Origin: Pseudomonadota bacterium
GTDB lineage: Bacteria; Pseudomonadota; Gammaproteobacteria; Halothiobacillales; Halothiobacillaceae
Direction of reading: 5' to 3'
Length of the DNA stretch: 9,615 nt
Assembly: GCA_021795795.1 (NCBI GenBank)
Contig: JAJYPA010000291.1
Coordinates: 1 to 9,615 of the forward strand
A program made the position numbers and the translations under genes. Under the pieces are notes generated by a model. The model did no database searches and was not told the origin of the DNA. It saw only the letters and a list, made by a program, of their open reading frames with translations. Position 1 is the stretch's first letter, and every line of letters begins with the position of its first letter. This document shows, piece by piece, positions 1-6,256 of this stretch.

Positions 1-93
1 CTCGGCAATTTCTTCTTTTTGCTGCGCGATGATGCGCATCAAAATCGCGTTTTGAGCAGTGATTTCCGGGGTGGTTTCCAAAGCGTTTGACAT
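1..93 (-). CDS. N-terminal fragment of an unidentified protein (runs off the left edge)
   Basis: Reading leftwards from the ATG at 93-91 there are 31 open codons to the window edge, beginning MSNALETTPEITAQ and continuing into a stretch rich in Ile, Gln, Lys and Glu that would form an amphipathic or coiled-coil helix. The ribosome binding site is weak. A second ATG at 109-107 is in another frame, so the frame is not certain. I do not recognise the family. A short helical N-terminus like this would suit, among many others, an IS66-type transposase, and a GTAAGC sequence lies about 80 bases upstream on the same strand (179-174), which resembles how IS66 ends begin. That idea is speculation from too little sequence. 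Confidence 0.4.
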   Translation of the reverse strand, partial: MSNALETTPEITAQNAILMRIIAQQKEEIAE

Positions 94-313
94 GGTTGAA
101 TTCTACCATAAATCAATCGGTTGTGATCATTTTTCAGGTATATTTTCGAGTTGTTTTTACCCTCGTTTCCCCTGCTTACACACCCACGATGCCCACCCGT
201 AACCCCCTCCAAAATTTGATCTGGGGGAGAGTATGCTGTGACCATTGAGAATTGGAAATAATGCCGCTCAGTTACCGTTTACATCCGTGAAGCAAATCTG
301 GAGGGCACGGGTA
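94..313. other. Intergenic stretch with no convincing gene
   Basis: This stretch separates the left-edge gene start from the end of dipZ. The only structure I can point to is an imperfect palindrome at 203-227, with CCCCC and GGGGG arms around an AAAATTT core. No T-rich intrinsic terminator is evident after the dipZ stop on the minus strand; a weak CCGTG/CACGG stem lies just beyond it. Open frames crossing the stretch show no protein-like composition that I recognise. Confidence 0.5.
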
Positions 314-1963
314 CTATCCAAAGGTAAATGCGTACACTTCCAACCCGGGCATATCGGACTTGATTTCCAGCAGGCCATTTTTCGTCTGTTGCTGGTCAAT
401 CAATTCGTACAGAGTGTTTCGCCCGACAGTCAGAACACCCGCCGGCGCATCTTTACCAGCTTGATTGCCAACAGCTGCGCTATTCAGCCTGATCAAAACA
501 TGCGCTGGTTTTCCTGTGGATGTGCCCAGCACCAGGAACACCTTCCGCGCGTTGAAATGGAGACGTAACGCCGCCCCCTTTTCCCGTGCAACGATTTTCT
601 CGGAGCCGATTTCCCAGTCGCCGTTCAGTGCCCATGCGTCTTCTGCCAATGAGTCGGGGAAACGGTAGGTTGCTGGTACATTGCGCACGACGTTTTCCTT
701 GCCACCGAAGTTTTCCGCGCGGGCATAACCAAGATAGGTTTCCGGCGTCTGCTCGAACATTTTTGTCGGTTTGTCAGCGTGGATGATTGTAACCTTGTCT
801 TTCAGTCCAAGCAGGGAACGAATATTATTTTCCGTGACCTCGTAGTGACCCTCTCCGAAATGGGTATAGACCACTTTACCTTCTTTGTTGATCAGATAAT
901 GCGCAGGCCAGTAAAGGTTGTTGAAATTGCTCCAGGTATCAAGGTTGTTATCGAGCGCCACGGGGTAGTGAATGCCGTATTGGGCAAGGGCAGTTTTGAC
1001 ATTGTCGAGCTTCTTCTCAAATTCAAATTCAGGCGAGTGGAATCCAATAATCACCAGACCCTGATCACGGTATTTTCTGTCCCACGCGATGATATAGGGA
1101 AGCGTGCGCACGCAGTTGATACACGAGTAGGTCCAAAAATCGATCAGCACGACTTTGCCTTTAAGGCTTTGCATCGTCAGCGGCGGGGAATTGAGCCAAT
1201 CCTTGACCCCTGCGAATTCAGGCGCGTCATAGGGTACCACACCCTCCTGCAGTACCGATTCGCTGTGCGTTGGTTCAGTTCTATCAGCAGTAATCGGCGT
1301 CAGCAGCGATTGGGCCTCGACTCCGGTGGCGATGATGGCAACAGACACCAGAATCAGAACACCAAATGCTTTGCGCACCACCTCGGCATGACGCATGACA
1401 AACCCGAACTTACCCATGATCTTTCGTCCCATGATGGCGATAATCAGCATGGGCACCCCTGCGCCAACAGCAAATGCAAGAATAATGAGATTTCCAGCGA
1501 GATTGCTCTGCTGGCGTATAATCTGCACCAATACCGCGGCCAGGATGGGGCCAGCGCAGGGCGTCCATACCAAGCCGATCAGTGCACCAATCAGGATGCC
1601 GCTAGCCAGCCCTTCCTTCCCCACTCCAGCAAGCCGGTTGCCCAGATTTGCGGTGCCCTGCGTCAGCAGGCTGAATTTATCCGACAGCCTGGATGAAAGT
1701 AGCACCAGGCCAAACAAGGAGAGCAGGACCAGCGAAGCATACTTGATTACATCCAGATCGATACCAAGCAGCGCGATAATTTTTCGTGCAGCAATCGCAA
1801 AGATACTGAATGCCAGCACAAACCCGATGATGATGCCGTATGGCCTGCGTTTTCCACCATCAATCGAGGCTGCCAGAACCAACGGCAGGACGGGCAGAAT
1901 GCATGGGGAAGCAATGAGTGCAAGGCCTTCCAGAAATGCCAGACCAATGTCAAAGGAATTCAT
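314..1963 (-). CDS. dipZ: DipZ-type thiol-disulfide transporter with fused thioredoxin-like domain
   Basis: A 549-residue protein with three parts. Residues 1-215 form a CcdA/DsbD-type transmembrane domain that carries electrons from cytoplasmic thioredoxin across the inner membrane; its two expected cysteines are present in ASPCILP (C21) and WTPCAGP (C136). Residues 245-390 are a TlpA/AhpC-like thioredoxin domain facing the periplasm, with the active site CINC (C281, C284). Residues 405-549 are the extra beta-rich C-terminal domain typical of DipZ, opening with ETYLGYARAENF. Length and order match the DipZ family. The ATG at 1963 lies 3 bases after the msrB stop, and its Shine-Dalgarno GGGAGGGGG is the end of the msrB reading frame, so the two are translationally coupled. 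I infer that it supplies reductant to periplasmic proteins, with MsrB the obvious client. Confidence 0.92.
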   Translation of the reverse strand: MNSFDIGLAFLEGLALIASPCILPVLPLVLAASIDGGKRRPYGIIIGFVLAFSIFAIAARKIIALLGIDLDVIKYASLVLLSLFGLVLLSSRLSDKFSLLTQGTANLGNRLAGVGKEGLASGILIGALIGLVWTPCAGPILAAVLVQIIRQQSNLAGNLIILAFAVGAGVPMLIIAIMGRKIMGKFGFVMRHAEVVRKAFGVLILVSVAIIATGVEAQSLLTPITADRTEPTHSESVLQEGVVPYDAPEFAGVKDWLNSPPLTMQSLKGKVVLIDFWTYSCINCVRTLPYIIAWDRKYRDQGLVIIGFHSPEFEFEKKLDNVKTALAQYGIHYPVALDNNLDTWSNFNNLYWPAHYLINKEGKVVYTHFGEGHYEVTENNIRSLLGLKDKVTIIHADKPTKMFEQTPETYLGYARAENFGGKENVVRNVPATYRFPDSLAEDAWALNGDWEIGSEKIVAREKGAALRLHFNARKVFLVLGTSTGKPAHVLIRLNSAAVGNQAGKDAPAGVLTVGRNTLYELIDQQQTKNGLLEIKSDMPGLEVYAFTFG

Positions 1964-1966
1964 GAA

Positions 1967-2455
1967 TCACCCCCTCCCCTGAATAAACTTTAACGCCACG
2001 CCGTTGTTGCAATAGCGCAGACCCGTAGGCTGGGGACCGTCATTGAACACATGGCCTTGGTGACCTCCGCAACGCGCACAGTGATATTCGGTGCGAGACA
2101 AGATCAGTTGGTAGTCATTCCGGGGTTTGATATGGCTTGTCAGCCCATCGTAAAAACTGGGCCAACCCGTTCCGCTATCATATTTGAACTTTGACGGGAA
2201 CAATTCCAGCCCGCAGGCGATGCAGGCGAATGTGCCCGCGCGCACCTCATGGTTGAGCGGACTGGTGAAAGGACGCTCGGTTCCATTCGAGCGCAGCACT
2301 TCGTATTGTTCCGGCGTGAGAAGTTTTTTCCACACCGCGTCACTTTCGTTGATTGTTTCGACAGGCTCCCCCGCATAGGAAGGCAATCCCAGAACAGGTA
2401 ACAAAAGCGCACCGGCCCCACCGGTCGCCCATTTAAAAAAAGTACGTCTTTTCAT
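1967..2455 (-). CDS. msrB: Tat-exported peptide-methionine (R)-S-oxide reductase
   Basis: A 162-residue MsrB that reduces methionine-R-sulfoxide in proteins. Residues 1-29 are a twin-arginine signal: KRRTFFK, a hydrophobic stretch, then a likely cut after SYA, so the enzyme should fold in the cytoplasm and act in the periplasm. The structural zinc site is intact (C78-IA-C81 and C126-AR-C129), as are GTGWPSF and GHVFNDG, and the catalytic cysteine is C149 in RYCNNG. These five are the only cysteines, so there is no spare resolving cysteine and an outside thiol donor is needed. DipZ, immediately downstream, can supply it. The start has a good GGGAGG site 5-6 bases upstream. A SigF-like promoter lies about 57 bases upstream of the start, facing this gene. 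Confidence 0.95.
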   Translation of the reverse strand: MKRRTFFKWATGGAGALLLPVLGLPSYAGEPVETINESDAVWKKLLTPEQYEVLRSNGTERPFTSPLNHEVRAGTFACIACGLELFPSKFKYDSGTGWPSFYDGLTSHIKPRNDYQLILSRTEYHCARCGGHQGHVFNDGPQPTGLRYCNNGVALKFIQGRG

Positions 2456-2511
2456 GGTGACCTCCCAATGATCTGCAATTTTTGTATTTCGAATAAATCC
2501 GATATACCCAT

Positions 2512-2540
2512 GGATTCGGCTCAGATGATTAATAAGTTAC
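2512..2540 (-). promoter_or_regulatory. Putative SigF-type promoter of msrB-dipZ
   Basis: On the minus strand GTAACT (2540-2535) is followed after exactly 16 bases by CGAATCC (2518-2512). The same -35/-10 pair and spacing precede bufA and bufB. Transcription would start near 2505, giving a leader of about 50 bases to the msrB ATG. The promoter role is inferred from repeated occurrence at gene-block starts next to an ECF sigma gene. Confidence 0.68.
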
Positions 2541-2543
2541 AAA

Positions 2544-2575
2544 CGAACGGGAGTTCGATTGAAAATATTCTTTCA
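2544..2575. repeat. Two short palindromes between the divergent promoters
   Basis: CGAAC-GGGA-GTTCG (2544-2557) and TGAAA-ATATTC-TTTCA (2560-2575) fill most of the 42 bases between the two outward-facing -35 elements. They could be operator sites for a second regulator acting on both promoters. No regulator is identified, and short palindromes also arise by chance. Confidence 0.35.
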
Positions 2576-2582
2576 GGTCGAT

Positions 2583-2610
2583 GTAACCTTTTTTTCTATC
2601 GCTTCGAATC
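2583..2610 (+). promoter_or_regulatory. Putative SigF-type promoter of bufA
   Basis: GTAACC (2583-2588), 16 bases, then CGAATC (2605-2610). It matches the msrB promoter on the other strand in both boxes and spacer length. It lies 56 bases before the bufA ATG, so the leader would be about 50 bases. Confidence 0.72.
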
Positions 2611-2617
2611 TAATGGT

Positions 2618-2632
2618 GGAGATGCACTCTCC
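2618..2632 (+). other. Stem-loop at the predicted 5' end of the bufA mRNA
   Basis: GGAGA (2618-2622), loop TGCAC, TCTCC (2628-2632): a perfect 5-bp hairpin starting within a few bases of the predicted transcription start. A 5' hairpin of this kind can protect a highly expressed small mRNA from decay. The role is inferred. Confidence 0.4.
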
Positions 2633-2665
2633 TCTTCCACTCAACTTTAAATAAAGGGAATCATC

Positions 2666-2947
2666 ATGAATAAAACTCAGGCCATCCTCTCTGCTGCTAT
2701 CGGCAGTCTCTTAGTCATGGGCTTGGTCAGCGGCAACGCCATGGCAGCAGACTCGAAAATGGAAAAATGTTTCGGAATCGCCAAAGCTGGCAAGAACGAT
2801 TGCTCCAGTAACAAGAGCGCTCACTCTTGCGCCGGACAGGCAACCAAAGATGGCGACCCGTTGGATTTCGTCGCCGTCCCCAAAGGAACATGCGCCAAAA
2901 TCGCCAACGGTTCAACCGAACCTGCGGGCGGGATGATGACCAGGTAA
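2666..2947 (+). CDS. bufA1: Bufferin-type RiPP precursor (DUF2282, BufA1-like)
   Basis: A 93-residue exported peptide. Residues 1-28 are a Sec signal ending in the cleavage motif AMA. The mature part carries four cysteines, C35 in [15 protein letters not shown]46, C55 in HSCAGQ and C76 in PKGTC, with the DUF2282 landmarks KDGDP and [12 protein letters not shown]2282 proteins are precursors of bufferins. In characterised bufferins an MNIO enzyme with its partner converts cysteines to thiooxazole rings, and the product binds copper in the periplasm. The modifying genes lie downstream (bufB, bufC) but, unusually, a sigma/anti-sigma pair intervenes. The start has AAGGGA 7-8 bases upstream. A strong hairpin follows the stop codon. 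Family identification is secure; the modification and copper role are carried over from known bufferins. Confidence 0.9.
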   Translation: MNKTQAILSAAIGSLLVMGLVSGNAMAADSKMEKCFGIAKAGKNDCSSNKSAHSCAGQATKDGDPLDFVAVPKGTCAKIANGSTEPAGGMMTR

Positions 2948-2949
2948 TC

Positions 2950-3007
2950 AAGACGTCTGCAAGCCAAGAGCCCCTGTTTTGCAGGAATCGGCTTGCGGAC
3001 GCCTCTT
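2950..3007 (+). terminator. Large nested hairpin after bufA (attenuator or RNA-stabilising structure)
   Basis: CGTCTGCAAGCC (2954-2965) pairs with GGCTTGCGGACG (2990-3001) with only one G-T pair in 12. AAGA/TCTT extends it beyond a 2-base bulge, and the loop holds a smaller CCTG/CAGG hairpin (2973-2985). No T-run follows, so it is not a classic intrinsic terminator. It may partly stop transcription or protect the bufA mRNA from 3' decay, so that the precursor is made in excess over SigF. Confidence 0.55.
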
Positions 3008-3158
3008 GAACAGGAGATACTGGAAAATTGCCCACCCTTGCTGAAACCAGACAATCTTTACCCTGTTATTAGGTAACCATTCCGATGTTACGGAAGTTCC
3101 CCCATCGCAAACGGCAGGTTACTATTCGCCTGTACGGTTCCCCAAAAGAAATCATCGA

Positions 3159-3701
3159 ATGACGCAGAGCAGCGACGATAACTTTGCATCGCTAATGCAA
3201 CAGTCCCTAAATGGCGATGCGCAGGCTTATGCCGTGCTGCTCAAGGAGACCGTATGCCTGTTGCGACCGTTTCTGGCAAGGCGACTAAGCCTTGGCAGCG
3301 ATGTGGACGATGTGCTGCAGGAGGTACTGATCTCGATCCACAAGGCGCGCCATACCTATGACGGCAAACGTTCCTACAAACCTTGGATCTATGCCATTGC
3401 CAGATATCGCCTGCAGGACTATCTGCGCATGCACTACGCTGATCAGTTGCATCAGGCAGTCGATATCCTGGACGTGGAAAATATTCTGCACGAGGATGTC
3501 GCCGAATCTGCCTTCAGCTACGAATTCATCAAAGAGGATATCCAACGACTCCCCGAAAAACAGGCAGCCATCCTCCAATTAATGCATCAGGAAGGCTATA
3601 CCGCAAAAGAAGTGGCTAAAAAACTAGGCATGAATGAATCAGCGGTCAAGGTCGCGGCCCATCGCGCCTACAAGTTGCTGAGACAGGGAGTGGAAAGATA
3701 A
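3159..3701 (+). CDS. sigF: ECF-family RNA polymerase sigma factor, SigF-like
   Basis: A 180-residue sigma-70 family protein of ECF size. Region 2 spans about residues 22-92, with DVDDVLQEVLISIHKARHTYD and the -10 recognition helix around KPWIYAIARYRLQDYLR. Region 4 spans about residues 126-176: LPEKQ, then the helix-turn-helix GYTAKEVAKKLGMNESAVKVAAHRAYKLLR. Its stop overlaps the start of the DUF1109 gene by one base (TAATG), the usual arrangement for a sigma factor and its cognate membrane anti-sigma factor. In Caulobacter the equivalent SigF-NrsF pair controls bufferin genes in response to metals. The start at 3159 has only a weak purine-rich ribosome site (AAAAGAAA). No close copy of the shared promoter is found just upstream, so it may be read through from bufA or have its own promoter. 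Confidence 0.88.
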   Translation: MTQSSDDNFASLMQQSLNGDAQAYAVLLKETVCLLRPFLARRLSLGSDVDDVLQEVLISIHKARHTYDGKRSYKPWIYAIARYRLQDYLRMHYADQLHQAVDILDVENILHEDVAESAFSYEFIKEDIQRLPEKQAAILQLMHQEGYTAKEVAKKLGMNESAVKVAAHRAYKLLRQGVER

Positions 3702-4336
3702 TGGCAGACATCGAACAACTGGTTGCAATGCTGGCCCGTGACGCGGTAAAAGTCAAACCCGCGCCGCACCCTCTCATGCTGAGTCTGAAGTGGGTGGTGG
3801 CCACCACAGTCTATCTCGCCCTATCGCTGATGGTTTCCGGTCTGCGACCGGACTTGGCCAGCGCATTGCATCAACCGTGGTTTGTCGCTGAGATCCTCAC
3901 ATTGGGACTGACTTTCATCGCCACAACGTTAAGCGCCGCACTGTTGGCATTCCCCGACCTGCACCAGAAACGCACACTGGCGTTCTTGCCGCTGGGGATG
4001 TTCGCGCTGTTCATACTGTTGATGCTACTCGCCTGGCATGCTGACAAACCGCCTGCGCCACTTCCGGAACACAGTTTTGAATGCACGATCAGCATCATGC
4101 TGTTCTCGATTCTACCTGCCACCTGGACATTTTACGCCATGCGTAAATACGCCAGCACACACTACTATTTTGCCGGTAGCATTGCGCTGCTCTCCGCCTT
4201 CTGCGTCGGTGCGCTGTGGCTTCGCCTGCATGAAATCAACAATTCCATTACCCATGTCCTAGAGTGGCACTACTTGCCTATGCTGGGTGTCGGCCTGCTT
4301 GGACTATGGCTGGGAAAAATTCTTCTGAAGTGGTGA
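3701..4336 (+). CDS. nrsF: DUF1109/NrsF-type membrane anti-sigma factor
   Basis: A 211-residue inner-membrane protein with a short cytoplasmic N-terminus (MADIEQLVAMLARDAVKVKP) followed by six hydrophobic segments at about 27-47, 61-83, 92-112, 128-147, 155-175 and 190-208. This is the DUF1109 (NrsF) layout, in which the N-terminal region holds SigF at the membrane until stress is sensed. Family members usually carry two conserved periplasmic-side cysteines needed for metal response. The first is here (C128 in HSFECT), but at the usual LHC position the sequence is LHE (E178). The only other cysteine, C168, is inside a membrane segment. Start and function are supported by the one-base overlap with sigF. 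Confidence 0.87.
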   Translation: MADIEQLVAMLARDAVKVKPAPHPLMLSLKWVVATTVYLALSLMVSGLRPDLASALHQPWFVAEILTLGLTFIATTLSAALLAFPDLHQKRTLAFLPLGMFALFILLMLLAWHADKPPAPLPEHSFECTISIMLFSILPATWTFYAMRKYASTHYYFAGSIALLSAFCVGALWLRLHEINNSITHVLEWHYLPMLGVGLLGLWLGKILLKW

Positions 4337-4382
4337 TACGCAGTCTAGCGTAAGTTGTTCTGACTGGAATTTCGGTCTGCCC

Positions 4383-4430
4383 CCCCATGGATTTGTAACC
4401 AAATCCTGCGAAGTGCAGAATCCATAGGGG
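4383..4430 (+). repeat. Overlapping inverted repeats around the bufB promoter
   Basis: The outer repeat is CCCCATGGATT (4383-4393) against AATCCAT-A-GGGG (4419-4430). The inner repeat is GGATTTG (4389-4395), loop TAAC, CAAATCC (4400-4406). GGATT is shared, so the two hairpins exclude each other. They cover both boxes of the putative SigF promoter. They could be a DNA operator, or an RNA switch in transcripts reading through from nrsF. Confidence 0.5.
4395..4422 (+). promoter_or_regulatory. Putative SigF-type promoter of bufB-bufC-doxX
   Basis: GTAACC (4395-4400), 16 bases, then AGAATC (4417-4422). The -35 is identical to that of bufA and the -10 differs only in the first base. Transcription would start near 4430, about 105 bases before the bufB start at 4534. 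Confidence 0.62.
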
Positions 4431-4533
4431 CAAAGTCGACTTATTGGTTCAATTGCCAGTCAATCCGGTTGACGCCGGGTAATACAGCCACTCGAATTCT
4501 CCGGTCAATCAACCTAACGTAAGGAATTCCCGG

Positions 4534-5490
4534 ATGGAAAAGGAAAAAATGTTATCTCTGAACAACGATCCAATGGATTTCGTGACCCGTTCCCAAAGGG
4601 ATCGACGACAAGATCGCCGTTGGTGCTCTGTAGTCGATGTGATGATGAAATTTCCCACGGTCAATTCATTGCCGCTTGCAGCCGGTATCGGCCTGCGAGC
4701 CCCCCATTATCGCGAAGTCCTGAATAGTCTACCCGGCTTGAACTGGGTGGAGGTGCATAGCGAGAATTTTTTTGGCGGCGGTGCACCGCTTCACACCTTG
4801 CTCAAGGTACGCGAGCATTACCCCGTCAGCCTGCATGGCGTCGGCATGGGACTCGCATCTGCCGCCGCCCTCGATGAAGAACATCTGGCTGCATTGGCGC
4901 GCCTGTGCGCCGACGTGCAACCCGCGGCCGTGTCCGAGCACCTGTGCTGGAATGCCGTTGCCAACACGGTAATCAACGACCTGCTGCCATTTCCCTACAC
5001 GCGCGAAGCGCTGGCCCATGTGGCGAGCCGCGTGGATCAGGTGCAGGAGCGGCTGGGGCGGCAATTGTTGATCGAGAACCTGTCCAGCTACCTATCTTTT
5101 CCCCAACACGAGATGACTGAAGGCGAATTCCTCGCCGAACTGACCCGGCATACCGGCTGTGGCATCCTGTTCGATGTGGAAAATCTGTATGTGAACATGC
5201 GCAATCTCGGCGTCGATGCCCATGCCTTCATCAGCGCCATTCCTGCTGCTGCCGTGAAGGAATATCACCTGGCCGGATTTAGCTCGCGCGACGGCTGCCT
5301 GGTCGATACGCATGATCATCCCGTCTATCCCGAGGTGTGGGAATTGTATGAATCGGTATTGCGTCAGATCGGGCCGCGCCCGACCCTGATCGAGTGGGAT
5401 AGCGACATTCCGGCATTGTCCGTGTTGATGGCCGAAGCGAACCGGGCGCAACAGAGAATCGATGCCTTGGAGACATGCCATGCTGAATAA
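4534..5490 (+). CDS. bufB1: MNIO-family (DUF692) bufferin-modifying oxidase, BufB-like
   Basis: A 318-residue multinuclear non-heme iron oxidase with a TIM-barrel fold, expected to oxidise cysteines of the precursor peptide. Visible motifs in order: GIGLRAPHYREVL (51-63), VHSENFF (H75, E77), SLHGVGM (H101), SEHLCW (H136), LIENLSSY (E181), DVENLYVN (D214), EYHLAGF (H245), DTHDHPV (H260, H262) and IEWDSDIP (E287). Together these supply the His/Asp/Glu iron ligands of the family. The usual length is about 275-290 residues. Here about 37 extra residues precede the barrel, basic and unlike the family (RSQRDRRQDRRW). AAGGA at 4521 and another purine-rich site before Met6 support the early start; a start at 4642 (MMKFPTV) would give a standard length but has no clear ribosome site. 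The end overlaps bufC by 11 bases. Confidence 0.92.
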   Translation: MEKEKMLSLNNDPMDFVTRSQRDRRQDRRWCSVVDVMMKFPTVNSLPLAAGIGLRAPHYREVLNSLPGLNWVEVHSENFFGGGAPLHTLLKVREHYPVSLHGVGMGLASAAALDEEHLAALARLCADVQPAAVSEHLCWNAVANTVINDLLPFPYTREALAHVASRVDQVQERLGRQLLIENLSSYLSFPQHEMTEGEFLAELTRHTGCGILFDVENLYVNMRNLGVDAHAFISAIPAAAVKEYHLAGFSSRDGCLVDTHDHPVYPEVWELYESVLRQIGPRPTLIEWDSDIPALSVLMAEANRAQQRIDALETCHAE

Positions 5491-6256
5491 CGATCTGGCA
5501 GGATTCGCTCGCGCCATTGTGCACGGCGACCCCTTCTCCATTCGACTAGACGAGGACTATGCACAGTATTCTGCAGAAGTGGCCCTGGAGGTATACCGCA
5601 ACAATTACCGCGGCAACCTGCACGATGCGCTGGCCGGCGCTTATCCGGTGGTGAAACAACTGGTTGGCGACGACTTCTTCCGCTTCATGGCCATAAAATT
5701 CATCACGCAATATCCCTCGCGCAACGCGAACCTGCATCGCTATGGTGCGGAGTTGGCGCAATTTGCCGTGACCTTCGAACCAGCAAAAGAACTCGTCTAC
5801 CTACCGGATGTGGCACGGCTGGAATGGGCATGCCACCAAGCTTATTTTGCGGATGATGGAAAAATTCCGGACTTCAACGAACTGGCGCAGATCGCGTCTG
5901 CAGCCTACGCCGATTTGATCCTGCATCTGCACCCGTCGTGCCATCTTGTGCATTCCGGCTATCCCATCGTTGCCATCTGGAATGCGCACCAGCCTGGATG
6001 GCCTGATGATTTTCACATCGACTTGGGCAGCGGTCCCGTTGATGCGCTGGTCAGCCGCAACAACGATGTCGTGGCCGTGACCGAACTGGTGCCGGCAGAT
6101 GCCGCATGGTTGCTGCTCATACAAGCGGGAGCAACGCTGGCAAACGCCACTGCCGAGACTCTGGTACGCCATCCCGATTTCGATCTGCGACTGGCACTAC
6201 ACAGATTGGTTGAACAAAACATCCTGGCAGGTTTTACTTTGGGAGCAACCTCATGA
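5480..6256 (+). CDS. bufC1: DUF2063 partner protein of the MNIO enzyme, BufC-like
   Basis: A 258-residue protein. I chose the ATG at 5480 over the in-frame one at 5462 because GGAG (5469-5472) sits 7 bases before it. The N-terminal DUF2063 domain (about residues 3-95) shows the typical FARAI, then VYRNNYRGNLHDALAGAYPVV and LVGDDFFRFMAIKFI. A second domain (about 105-255) begins with LPDVARLEWACHQAYF and has the fold that binds the precursor leader in related proteins. In known MNIO systems this partner forms a complex with the oxidase and presents the substrate peptide. Many databases label it a putative DNA-binding protein, which is probably misleading here. It overlaps bufB by 11 bases and the doxX gene by 4, so the three are surely one operon. 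Confidence 0.92.
   Translation: MLNNDLAGFARAIVHGDPFSIRLDEDYAQYSAEVALEVYRNNYRGNLHDALAGAYPVVKQLVGDDFFRFMAIKFITQYPSRNANLHRYGAELAQFAVTFEPAKELVYLPDVARLEWACHQAYFADDGKIPDFNELAQIASAAYADLILHLHPSCHLVHSGYPIVAIWNAHQPGWPDDFHIDLGSGPVDALVSRNNDVVAVTELVPADAAWLLLIQAGATLANATAETLVRHPDFDLRLALHRLVEQNILAGFTLGATS

Noticed and set aside
779..1696. Plus-strand open frame of 305 codons inside dipZ
   Set aside because: It lies antisense to a well-supported DipZ, has no family motifs, and shows the low-complexity look of a shadow frame.
2468..2650. Plus-strand open frame of 60 codons between msrB and bufA
   Set aside because: It covers both divergent promoter signatures and palindromes, lacks a good ribosome site, and resembles no protein I know.
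2727..3054. Minus-strand open frames opposite bufA
   Set aside because: Arg/Trp-rich products typical of antisense frames; they are antisense to a clear DUF2282 gene.
5462..5479. Earlier start for bufC adding six residues
   Set aside because: No ribosome site at the right distance, whereas GGAG precedes the ATG at 5480 with good spacing.
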